Below, one piece after another: positions 1-5,140 of a DNA stretch of 5,140 nucleotides; position 1 is the first letter of the stretch, and every line of letters starts with the position of its first letter. The DNA is taken from NCBI GenBank assembly GCA_020047775.1, contig JAIFNK010000031.1, positions 1 to 5,140 on the forward strand. The letters are read 5' to 3'. A program made the position numbers and the translations under genes. The notes under the pieces are model-generated. The model made no database searches. It was not told where the DNA came from and was given only the letters and a program-made list of their open reading frames with translations. Source of the DNA: Akkermansia sp. (GTDB lineage: Bacteria; Verrucomicrobiota; Verrucomicrobiia; Verrucomicrobiales; Akkermansiaceae).

Positions 1-879
1 GAACTTCGGCGGATCGGCGATGACGAGGTCCCAGGTGCGGCCGTTTTCGATCATCGTCCGGGCCCAGGTGAAGGCATCGGCGTGGGTGAATTTCACCCGC
101 ACGTTGTTCAGGTTCGCATTGCGCTTGGCCATCGCCACGGCGGTTTCATCCAGGTCCACGGCGGTCACTTCCTCAGCTCCGCCAAGTGCCGCGGAGATGC
201 CGAATCCGCCGGTATAACAGCAGAGATCCAGCACCGTCCGGCCCTTCGCCAGCGCGCCGAATTTCTTGCGGCTGTCACGCTGGTCGCAGAAAAACCCGGT
301 TTTATGGCCGTCGGAAAAATCCACCTCGTAGCGCACGCCGTGCTCGCGGATTTTCACCGACCGCACGTTGTCAGACTCCACCCCACCGCGATGCGGGATG
401 CCTTCGATGCGCGCCAGATCCTGGTCCACGCCCACGACCACGCGCTTGGTGTCGAAGTATTCGTGCAGCAGCGGCAGCCATTTCGGCAGACGCTGCCAGG
501 CCGCGAGATTGGTGATTTCCACCGAGAGCACGTCCGCGAACTTGTCCGCCACGATGCCCGGCATGAAATCCGCGTCGCCGTGGATGGCGCGGTAGCTGTC
601 GGTTTCCGCGTCCAGTTTGAGCACCTCGCGCCGCAGGTTCGCCGCGCGGCGGATGGCGTTTTCGAAAAACGATTCGTCCTCGAGCTCCTCCAGCGAGTGG
701 CTGACCACCCGCAGCGGCATGCGTGATTTCGGATTCCACAAGCCCCAGCCGAACGGCGTGCCTTCCTTCCCCAGCACCAGCACGAACGAACCCGGCGACG
801 CGTCGCGGGAAACCTCGCCGATCATTTTCGGCCAGATCGAGGGGTGGAAACTTTGATACTTGAGTTGGACAGTCGGCAC
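1..879 (-). CDS. rlmI: RlmI-type class I SAM-dependent 23S rRNA methyltransferase (C-terminus cut by window edge)
   Basis: The minus strand reads open for 293 codons from a GTG at 879-877 to the window edge, where the protein is cut at its DPPKF motif (residues 289-293). The family (COG1092; E. coli RlmI makes m5C1962 in 23S rRNA) has an N-terminal PUA RNA-binding domain, a central subdomain and a Rossmann methyltransferase fold of about 390-400 residues in all. Seen here: a PUA-like start with FHPSIWPKMIGEV (residues 11-23), the entry motif GHKTGFFCDQRDSR (191-204), SAM motif I VLDLCCYTGGFG (216-227), the acidic SAM-binding residue D242 in AVDLDE, and IADPPKF. The catalytic cysteine expected near the C-terminus lies outside the window. 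GTG is chosen because no in-frame ATG occurs before the one at residue 19, which would cut into the PUA domain, and an in-frame TGA lies upstream at 939-937. No Shine-Dalgarno is visible. Family assignment is firm; the exact target base is inferred. Confidence 0.9.
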   Translation of the reverse strand, partial: MPTVQLKYQSFHPSIWPKMIGEVSRDASPGSFVLVLGKEGTPFGWGLWNPKSRMPLRVVSHSLEELEDESFFENAIRRAANLRREVLKLDAETDSYRAIHGDADFMPGIVADKFADVLSVEITNLAAWQRLPKWLPLLHEYFDTKRVVVGVDQDLARIEGIPHRGGVESDNVRSVKIREHGVRYEVDFSDGHKTGFFCDQRDSRKKFGALAKGRTVLDLCCYTGGFGISAALGGAEEVTAVDLDETAVAMAKRNANLNNVRVKFTHADAFTWARTMIENGRTWDLVIADPPKF

Positions 880-910
880 GGCGGCAACGAATGCCGAAAT
901 CGCCGCCGAC
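872..910 (-). promoter_or_regulatory. Possible start-codon hairpin of the rlmI-like gene
   Basis: Read on the minus strand, GTCGGCGGC (910-902) is complementary to GCC plus GCCGAC on the far side of the GTG start. A nine-pair stem can form with a two-base bulge made of the first two bases of that start codon. A simpler six-pair stem, GGCGGC (907-902) with GCCGCC (885-880), ends just before the start codon. Either would place the initiation codon in or next to structure. In G+C-rich DNA such pairing also arises by chance, so a regulatory role is only a suggestion. Confidence 0.25.
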
Positions 911-973
911 TCAAGGATTAAGACGCCCGCCGCCGGTCAGGATCTTGTAAAACGAGCGCGCGCGGATTGCGTC

Positions 974-1001
974 TTGCCGGTCGGGCACGGGTTCCTAGTC
1001 T
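974..1001 (+). promoter_or_regulatory. Candidate promoter of the RlmM-like gene, very short leader
   Basis: TTGCCG (974-979) and TAGTCT (996-1001) are separated by 16 bases and resemble -35 and -10 hexamers of a housekeeping sigma factor, although the -10 is a weak match to TATAAT. Only 10 bases separate the -10 from the ATG at 1012, so transcription would begin about 3-5 bases before the start codon. That fits the lack of any Shine-Dalgarno there. A second site with the same format and spacing lies at 2110-2137, which raises confidence in both. Confidence 0.5.
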
Positions 1002-1011
1002 CTGCCCGTTG

Positions 1012-1986
1012 ATGAAAGCAATCGATTCCGAATACCTTTTCGCCCTGACCAATCCGGGATCGGAAAAAGCCCTGAAGCTCGAAGTGGAAACGTCGGGACT
1101 CGACTGGCGGCTCAGCTATCAACGGCGTGGATTCGTGACCTTCAAATCCGACCAGCCGTTTTCCTTGGAATCCTTGGAAACGAATCTCGGCTGCGCCCGG
1201 CGCTTGTGCCTCTCGCTCGGAAAGTCAACGACCCGGGAAGAGGCGGAGGCGCGCGCCCGGGAGGCGAAGGTCATGCATCACGCCCGATACGCGGAGCGGA
1301 AAATGCAGGGCGTGCAAGGGGAGCCGCCGGAAATCGGCCAGCTCGTCGGCACGGTGGTGGAGCTCTCGCCGGACGAATTCTGGACCGGCATTCACCGCCA
1401 CGCGCCGTTTGTCAGCCCGGATCCGGCGGGCGATGCCGGGATCGAAATGCCGGCCGATTCCCCGTCGCGGGCGTGGCTTAAGTTAGAAGAAGCCACGCGG
1501 TTTTTTGATTTGAAATTCACCTCGCGCGACATCGTCGTCGAGCTTGGCTGTGCCCCCGGCGGAGTGGTGCTCGCCCTGCTCAATCGCGGCGTCTCCGTCA
1601 TCGGCGTGGATCCGGCGAAAATGGCGGACGTCGTGATGGCTTCGGCGATCACCGCTCGCGACGCGGCGACGACCGACCGGCCATGGTTTTTCCACAGCCG
1701 CAAACCGGCGGCGCTCACCAGCAAGCGCGACCTCGGGCAAGGCGTCACATGGTTCATGTCCGACATGAACCAGTCGCCGGAAGTGGTGCTCAAGGAATGC
1801 GCCCGTTTCTGCAAAATGGCCCCGTCGATCCGCGGGGTGTTGATCACGCTGAAACTAACCGATCTCATGCAGGTGGCCGAAAAGGCCTCGTGGTTCGCCG
1901 CTCTGAAGGCCATCGGTTTCACGACCGTGCGACTTCAACAGCTCAGCGTGCATCACAAGGAATTCGCTCTGCTGGGAATTCGATGA
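1012..1986 (+). CDS. RlmM-like ribose 2'-O-methyltransferase (THUMP-like N-terminus plus FtsJ-type domain)
   Basis: This complete gene encodes 324 residues. The N-terminal part (about 1-130, beginning MKAIDSEYLFALTNPGSEKA) resembles the THUMP-containing N-terminus of RlmM, which 2'-O-methylates C2498 of 23S rRNA in E. coli (366 residues there). The C-terminal part is a class I SAM methyltransferase: SRAWLKLEEATRFF (152-165), motif I VVELGCAPGG (175-184), acidic D200 in GVDPAKM, FMSDMN (248-253), LITLKLTD (277-284) and HHKEFALLGIR at the end. The K-D-K-E tetrad of 2'-O-methyltransferases is present as K157, D251, K281 and E317. The ATG at 1012 is preferred over an in-frame TTG at 967, because the residues between (MRLAGRARVPSL...) look non-coding and cover the promoter candidate. 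There is no Shine-Dalgarno. The gene lies divergent to the RlmI-type gene. Family assignment is strong; the target nucleotide is inferred, and another FtsJ-like RNA methyltransferase role is possible. Confidence 0.88.
   Translation: MKAIDSEYLFALTNPGSEKALKLEVETSGLDWRLSYQRRGFVTFKSDQPFSLESLETNLGCARRLCLSLGKSTTREEAEARAREAKVMHHARYAERKMQGVQGEPPEIGQLVGTVVELSPDEFWTGIHRHAPFVSPDPAGDAGIEMPADSPSRAWLKLEEATRFFDLKFTSRDIVVELGCAPGGVVLALLNRGVSVIGVDPAKMADVVMASAITARDAATTDRPWFFHSRKPAALTSKRDLGQGVTWFMSDMNQSPEVVLKECARFCKMAPSIRGVLITLKLTDLMQVAEKASWFAALKAIGFTTVRLQQLSVHHKEFALLGIR
1162..1179 (+). repeat. 9-base perfect tandem repeat within the RlmM-like gene
   Basis: TCCTTGGAA occurs twice in direct succession (1162-1170 and 1171-1179). 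It is in frame and gives SLE-SLE at residues 51-56, between the N-terminal strands of the RNA-binding part. It is probably a small in-frame duplication in a loop, with no expected effect on the reading frame. Confidence 0.9.
1750..1772. repeat. Perfect 23-base palindrome inside the RlmM-like gene
   Basis: Arms TGGTTCATGTC (1750-1760) and GACATGAACCA (1762-1772) are exact reverse complements around one central C. The element sits over codons for W247-N253, which include the catalytic aspartate D251. Because of the symmetry, the minus strand also reads WFMSDMN in its matching frame. It could be chance in a conserved codon stretch or an operator-like dyad. A one-base centre is too tight for a full RNA hairpin, but an 8-9 pair stem with a small loop could form. 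Confidence 0.9.
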
Positions 1987-1990
1987 CGCC

Positions 1991-2017
1991 ATCCGCGGAA
2001 TCATGGAAGCTGCGGAT
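1991..2017 (+). terminator. Post-stop hairpin of the RlmM-like gene, no U-tract
   Basis: ATCCGCGG (1991-1998) pairs with CTGCGGAT (2010-2017), eight pairs including one G-U, around an 11-base loop. The hairpin begins five bases after the TGA stop. The position suits a transcript 3' end, but no run of T follows (the next bases are ACCCGGGAAACGG). A classical Rho-independent terminator is therefore not shown; it may act as a 3'-end stabiliser or be incidental. Confidence 0.35.
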
Positions 2018-2027
2018 ACCCGGGAAA

Positions 2028-2065
2028 CGGTCGTATTTGGGATGTTTTCCTACTGAAAACGACCG
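2028..2065 (+). repeat. Overlapping, mutually exclusive inverted repeats
   Basis: Arm CGGTCGT... (starting at 2029, with C2028 and A2027 preceding) has its complement ACGACCG at 2059-2065. In addition, GTTTTC (2044-2049) is the exact complement of GAAAAC (2055-2060) around a five-base loop CTACT. The two right arms share bases 2059-2060, so the two hairpins compete. CCCG near 2020 could also extend the outer stem with CGGG at 2064-2067. No T-run follows, so terminator function is not evident. The structure lies just before the Shine-Dalgarno-like run at 2073. Confidence 0.5.
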
Positions 2066-2072
2066 GGTGAAC

Positions 2073-2085
2073 GGGGAGGAAGGAG
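2073..2085 (+). promoter_or_regulatory. Shine-Dalgarno-like purine run before the small ORF
   Basis: Bases 2073-2085 read GGGGAGGAAGGAG and lead directly into the ATG at 2086. GGAGG matches the anti-Shine-Dalgarno end of 16S rRNA with a six-base spacer. None of the three larger genes has such a site, which makes this one stand out and is the main argument for translation starting here. Confidence 0.5.
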
Positions 2086-2217
2086 ATGCGGGCGTTAGGG
2101 AAAATCGCGTTGTCATTTCACCCGCCGCCGCTAGCATCCCGCGGCATGACGCAAGAAACCCGCCAAGTGCCCGTCGAGCTTCCCTTTCTTTCCCTGAGTC
2201 GGGGGTTTCCCGGATGA
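2086..2217 (+). CDS. Possible small ORF, 43 residues, with strong Shine-Dalgarno
   Basis: An ATG at 2086 follows the run GGGGAGGAAGGAG; GGAGG (2075-2079) is six bases before it, an ideal distance and the only strong Shine-Dalgarno in the window. The product begins MRALGKIALSFHPPPLASRG and ends SLSRGFPG, with no recognised domain, no clear transmembrane segment and no cysteine. Its TGA (2215-2217) overlaps the ATG at 2214 of a 10-codon ORF (2214-2246, MNFRACGDRS) as ATGA, a coupling-type overlap. A shorter 23-residue version could start at the ATG at 2146, right after a promoter-like element. It could be a leader peptide for the downstream gene, a true small protein, or chance. Codon content gives no clear support, so confidence is low. 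Confidence 0.25.
   Translation: MRALGKIALSFHPPPLASRGMTQETRQVPVELPFLSLSRGFPG
2110..2137 (+). promoter_or_regulatory. Candidate promoter upstream of the phosphorylase gene
   Basis: TTGTCA (2110-2115), five of six matches to the TTGACA consensus, lies 16 bases before TAGCAT (2132-2137). The spacing and the CTAGnnT form are the same as at 974-1001. Eight bases later is the ATG at 2146. A transcript from here would begin near 2144, giving either an almost leaderless 23-codon ORF or a leader of about 210 bases for the phosphorylase gene. GCCGC (2127-2131) and GCGGC (2141-2145) form a short dyad across the -10 and presumed start site. Confidence 0.45.
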
Positions 2218-2244
2218 ATTTCCGCGCTTGCGGTGATAGATCCT

Positions 2245-2267
2245 GAACGGCCGTGTTCTTTTAAAAG
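2245..2267. repeat. Two adjacent short palindromes in the phosphorylase upstream region
   Basis: ACGGCCGT (2247-2254), widened by the flanking pair GAAC (2245-2248) and GTTC (2255-2258), lies next to CTTTTAAAAG (2258-2267). Each is perfectly self-complementary. The position, 86 bases before the phosphorylase start, would suit a dimeric regulator, but the palindromes are short and match no operator that I recognise. Confidence 0.5.
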
Positions 2268-2352
2268 CCGCATCCGGACCATCCCATCATTTGCGCGACA
2301 TCAACCGCACCCGGACACAGCCATCGTTGCAACCCACCATTTGAAACCATTG

Positions 2353-5140
2353 ATGAAAACTCCCACACTCGCCGACTTTCCCTTCCGCGTCGTGAGTCCT
2401 GCCGGCATGAGCGCCGAGCTGAACACCAACGGCTCCGTCCGGCGGATGGACTGCGGCGACATCATGCTCAACAATTTCCTCGGAAACGAAGCCGAGGGCG
2501 GCCCGGCTAACATCCACCTGCGCCTTTTGGGGGACACCGTGGAATCCATTTCCCTGCCAGGCCCCGGCAGCCCCGCTTGCTATCAAGTCGATGACCGCGG
2601 CATGACGGCTTCCGGGAGCTGGGGCGACCTGAAATTCCAACTGCGCCTCGTGCTCGCGGAATCCGCCACGGCGTGGTTCTGGCATGTGGAACTGGAAAAC
2701 ACCGGGCGCGCTCCGGTGACTTGCGACATCATCCTCACCCAGGACATCGCTCTCGCCCACTACGGCGCGGTGCGGCTCAATGAATTTTACGTGTCCCAAT
2801 ACGTGGACCACACCCCGCTCGCCCATCCGCGGGCAGGAGTCGCGGTCGCCTCGCGACAGAACCAGTCGATGGGAGGACGCTGTCCGTGGACCGTCATCGG
2901 GTCACTCGGGAAAGCGGTGTCCTACTCGACTGACGCGCTCCAATTCCACGGCCTTTCCACCCGCGCCGGTGGGCGACCGATCGCGCTCGCCAGCGGACTG
3001 GCGGGAAAGCGGTTGCAGCACGAGCACTCGTTGGTCGCCATCCAGGACGCGCCCGTGCTGTTGGCACCCGGAGCGAAGTCACAGCGCGGCTTCTTCGGTT
3101 TGTTCGTAGCGGACAAAGCCACGGCCACCGTCCCGCAGGACACCGCCTTGATCGATATCGCGCTCGGTTTGCCGGAGGCGGTTTGTCCGCCATGGCCTGA
3201 TGAGCCTGTGGCTGACATTCCCGCCCGGAGCCTGTTTTCATCCGCTCCGCTGCTGGAGACGGAGGAGCTTGATGAAGCCTACTTCGGTGCCGGCATCCGC
3301 CACGCGGAGCGCAAGGAAGGCCGGCTTCTTTCGTTTTTCACCGCCGAGCGCACCCACGTGGTGCTCAAGTCCAAGGAGCTTGAAGTGCTCAGGCCACACG
3401 GGCACCTGTTGCGCTCGGGCGGCTTGCTGACACCCGACGAATCCGCCCTCACCTCCACTGTATGGATGGGTGGTGTCTTCCATTCGATGGTTACCCAGGG
3501 CCATGTGAGCATCAACCGGTTTCTATCCACTTGCCACAGCTACCTCGGCCTCTTCCGCAGTCACGGGCAGCGGATCTTTGTGGAAACCGACGGCTCGTGG
3601 AAGTTGTTGGGAACTCCATCCGCATTCGAAATGAGCCCGGATTCCTGCCGCTGGATCTACAAACACCCAAGCGGTCTGCTCGAGGTGATTTCCTCCGCGC
3701 CGGATGACACGCACGAGCTCCGCCTGGCGCTGAAGGTGCTCGAAGGTGCTCCTGTGAGATTTCTGGTTTCCCACCACGTCGCCCTCAATGGTGACGATGG
3801 CAGTGCCTCCGTGCCCGCCTGCTACGTGATTGACGGAAACTCGGTGTTTGTCCGCGCGATTCCTGATAGCGACGTAGGCCGCCGTTTTCCGGACGGAGGT
3901 TTCACCATTGAGGGCACACAAATCGAACAGATTGGCGGGGATGAATTACTCTTCGCCGACGGTAAGTCGCGCAACCAGCCGTTCATTTGTTTTGCCACCG
4001 TCCCAACCCTGTCGGCGGACTTGGTCATCCGTGGCAAGCTTGTTGAATCATCCACCGGGCAGCCCGGCGCGTTCTGGCATTCCATCGATTCCGGATTGCG
4101 GATCACCGCGCCGCAGTCGAGCCCGCTGGCTCCGGCAGCCGGGCGGGCGGGTGAGATTTTCCCGTGGCTCATCCACAATGCCCTTGTCCACTACCTGTCC
4201 CCGCGCGGCCTCGAACAATACTCCGGCGGGGGGTGGGGCACCCGCGATGTCTGCCAGGGGCCGGTGGAATTGTTACTCGCCCTCGGTCGCTTCGAGCCGG
4301 TGCGGGATTTGTTAGGAAGGGTCTTCAGCCAGCAGAATCCCGACGGCGACTGGCCGCAGTGGTTCATGTTCTTCGAGCGCGAGCGCAATATCCGGCCCGG
4401 CGATTCGCACGGCGACATCGTCTATTGGCCGCTGCTCGCGCTCGCCCAATATCTATCGGCCACCGGTGACGCCACGCTGCTGGATGAGAAACTGCCGTAT
4501 TTCGAGGCGGATGAGAGCGCCGCCGAGGTGGCGACCATCCGCGAGCATGTCGAACGCGCTTTGGATCTGATCCATCGCCGGGTGATCGAAGGCACGGTGC
4601 TCGCTGCCTACGGCCACGGCGACTGGAACGACTCGCTGCAACCCGCCAAGCCCGACATGCGCGAGCGGCTTTGCAGCTCGTGGACGGTGACGCTCAACTA
4701 TCAGACCTTCGTCGCGCTCGCCGCCGCCTTCCGGCAAATCGGCATCAAGGACCGCGCCGCCGGGCTGGAAACCATGGCCGCCGGGATTCTCGCCGAGTTC
4801 CAGCGCCTGCTCGTGGTGGACGATGTCGTCGCCGGCCTCGCCTATTTCCACGAAGGTGGGAAAACCGACTATCTGCTCCATCCACGCGACGGCACGACCG
4901 GCTTGTCCTACAGCCTGTTGCCGATGATCCACGCCATCATCAACGACATGTTCACCCCGGCGCAGGCAGAGGCGCATCTCGGCCTGATCCGCGAGTATCT
5001 GCTAGGTCCGGACGGGGCGCGCCTGTTCGACCGGCCGATGGCCTATCACGGCGGCATCCAGACCAACTTCCAGCGCGCGGAAAGCCCCAGCTACTTCGGC
5101 CGCGAAATCGGCATCATGTATATGCACGCCCATCTCCGCT
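2353..5140 (+). CDS. GH94-family (GH36-type) glycoside phosphorylase, 1,2-beta-oligoglucan phosphorylase-like (C-terminus cut by window edge)
   Basis: The frame is open for 929 codons to the window end with no stop. The family cleaves beta-glucosidic bonds with inorganic phosphate, releasing a sugar 1-phosphate. The first 600 or so residues look like beta-sandwich material, with LNTNGSVRRMD (23-33), PHGHLLRSGG (348-357) and TQGHVSINRF (381-390). The (alpha/alpha)6-type catalytic part follows: GGGWGTRDVCQGPVE (625-639), NPDGDWPQWFMF (662-673), YGHGDWNDSLQ (753-763), then LLHPRDGTTGLSYSLLPM and FGREIGIMYMHAHLR at the edge. The second aspartate of DWND (D760) matches the usual general acid of GH94, and H925 the region of the phosphate-binding histidine; both are alignments by eye. 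The long N-terminal part and these motifs fit the roughly 1,100-residue 1,2-beta-oligoglucan phosphorylases better than the roughly 800-residue cellobiose phosphorylases. No signal peptide is seen, so it is probably cytoplasmic. The ATG at 2353 has no Shine-Dalgarno; a GTG at 2233 is an in-frame alternative adding 40 unconvincing residues. Substrate is inferred. Confidence 0.85.
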   Translation, partial: MKTPTLADFPFRVVSPAGMSAELNTNGSVRRMDCGDIMLNNFLGNEAEGGPANIHLRLLGDTVESISLPGPGSPACYQVDDRGMTASGSWGDLKFQLRLVLAESATAWFWHVELENTGRAPVTCDIILTQDIALAHYGAVRLNEFYVSQYVDHTPLAHPRAGVAVASRQNQSMGGRCPWTVIGSLGKAVSYSTDALQFHGLSTRAGGRPIALASGLAGKRLQHEHSLVAIQDAPVLLAPGAKSQRGFFGLFVADKATATVPQDTALIDIALGLPEAVCPPWPDEPVADIPARSLFSSAPLLETEELDEAYFGAGIRHAERKEGRLLSFFTAERTHVVLKSKELEVLRPHGHLLRSGGLLTPDESALTSTVWMGGVFHSMVTQGHVSINRFLSTCHSYLGLFRSHGQRIFVETDGSWKLLGTPSAFEMSPDSCRWIYKHPSGLLEVISSAPDDTHELRLALKVLEGAPVRFLVSHHVALNGDDGSASVPACYVIDGNSVFVRAIPDSDVGRRFPDGGFTIEGTQIEQIGGDELLFADGKSRNQPFICFATVPTLSADLVIRGKLVESSTGQPGAFWHSIDSGLRITAPQSSPLAPAAGRAGEIFPWLIHNALVHYLSPRGLEQYSGGGWGTRDVCQGPVELLLALGRFEPVRDLLGRVFSQQNPDGDWPQWFMFFERERNIRPGDSHGDIVYWPLLALAQYLSATGDATLLDEKLPYFEADESAAEVATIREHVERALDLIHRRVIEGTVLAAYGHGDWNDSLQPAKPDMRERLCSSWTVTLNYQTFVALAAAFRQIGIKDRAAGLETMAAGILAEFQRLLVVDDVVAGLAYFHEGGKTDYLLHPRDGTTGLSYSLLPMIHAIINDMFTPAQAEAHLGLIREYLLGPDGARLFDRPMAYHGGIQTNFQRAESPSYFGREIGIMYMHAHLR
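3732..3751 (+). repeat. 10-base perfect tandem repeat within the phosphorylase gene
   Basis: GAAGGTGCTC occurs twice back to back (3732-3741 and 3742-3751). Ten is not a multiple of three, so the copies are read in different frames (giving LKVLEGAP). The frame stays open on both sides, so the repeat is either old or accidental; it would be a possible slippage site. Confidence 0.9.

Larger units (their letters stand above)
1987..2352. other. 366-base gap between the RlmM-like and phosphorylase genes
   Basis: No recognised protein or RNA gene fills this gap. In order it holds a post-stop hairpin (1991-2017), overlapping inverted repeats (2028-2065), a purine-rich Shine-Dalgarno-like run (2073-2085) before a 43-codon ORF (2086-2217), a promoter-like element (2110-2137), a 17-base pyrimidine run (2179-2195) and two adjacent short palindromes (2247-2267). 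The last 85 bases before the phosphorylase start show no Shine-Dalgarno and no clear structure. No riboswitch or tRNA was recognised. Confidence 0.7.

Noticed and set aside
82..726. Plus-strand open frame of 214 codons opposite the RlmI-type gene
   Set aside because: It is the antisense shadow of a clear methyltransferase coding frame; its product is rich in His, Arg and Ala with no recognisable motif.
956..964. Alternating GCGCGCGCG in the divergent intergenic region
   Set aside because: Nine bases of alternation is too short to argue for Z-DNA or any function in DNA of this composition.
967..1011. TTG at 967 as start of the RlmM-like gene
   Set aside because: The 15 extra residues do not resemble the family and the codons cover the promoter candidate; the ATG at 1012 begins the conserved-looking N-terminus.
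1392..1922. Minus-strand open frame of 176 codons inside the RlmM-like gene
   Set aside because: It is antisense to a gene with a full catalytic tetrad; its WFMSDMN peptide is only a result of the palindrome at 1750-1772.
1683..2246. Plus-strand open frame running from inside the RlmM-like gene into the gap
   Set aside because: It is an alternative-frame reading of the methyltransferase gene with no motif and no supported start; only its last 10 codons are mentioned, as an overlap with the small ORF.
2291..2318. TTGCGC as a -35 for a promoter close to the phosphorylase start
   Set aside because: No -10-like hexamer lies 15-19 bases downstream (GACACA at the expected place).
2287..2826. Minus-strand open frame of 179 codons opposite the start of the phosphorylase gene
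   Set aside because: Antisense shadow; the plus strand encodes a long continuous family-like protein.
4453..4977. Minus-strand open frame of 174 codons opposite the catalytic part of the phosphorylase
   Set aside because: Antisense shadow of strongly conserved catalytic sequence, common in G+C-rich genes.

Overview
The window is G+C-rich bacterial DNA with three protein genes. Two of them run off the window edges. Layout: (1) positions 1-879, minus strand, the N-terminal three quarters of an RlmI-type 23S rRNA methyltransferase; (2) 880-1011, a divergent intergenic region with a good promoter candidate for the rightward gene; (3) 1012-1986, plus strand, a complete RlmM-like (THUMP plus FtsJ-type) ribose 2'-O-methyltransferase; (4) 1987-2352, a 366-base gap with hairpins, a second promoter-like element and a possible 43-codon small ORF; (5) 2353-5140, plus strand, the first 929 codons of a large glycoside phosphorylase of the GH94 / 'GH36-type' family, closest in motif pattern to 1,2-beta-oligoglucan phosphorylases. 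The two large partial genes were identified by translating the sequence directly.

The host is probably a member of Verrucomicrobiota or a similar lineage. This is inference from the style of the encoded proteins, the high G+C, the near absence of Shine-Dalgarno sequences before the recognised genes, and a repeated TTGnCn-16-CTAGnnT promoter format placed very close to start codons. No 16S or other marker is present, so the assignment is tentative.

The first two genes fit together. Both encode SAM-dependent enzymes of families that modify 23S rRNA, one a base methyltransferase and one a ribose methyltransferase, and they are transcribed divergently from a 132-base region. The phosphorylase is metabolically unrelated. 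It looks cytoplasmic, with no signal peptide, and would release a sugar 1-phosphate from a beta-linked oligosaccharide. It is separated from the methyltransferase gene by a gap large enough for its own control region.

Nothing in the window amounts to an obvious new system: there is no CRISPR array, mobile element, toxin-antitoxin pair or defence cassette. The best second-look items are a perfect 23-base palindrome inside the methyltransferase gene that encodes the same seven-residue catalytic-motif peptide on both strands, the small ORF with the only strong Shine-Dalgarno sequence in the window, and the promoter format shared by two sites.
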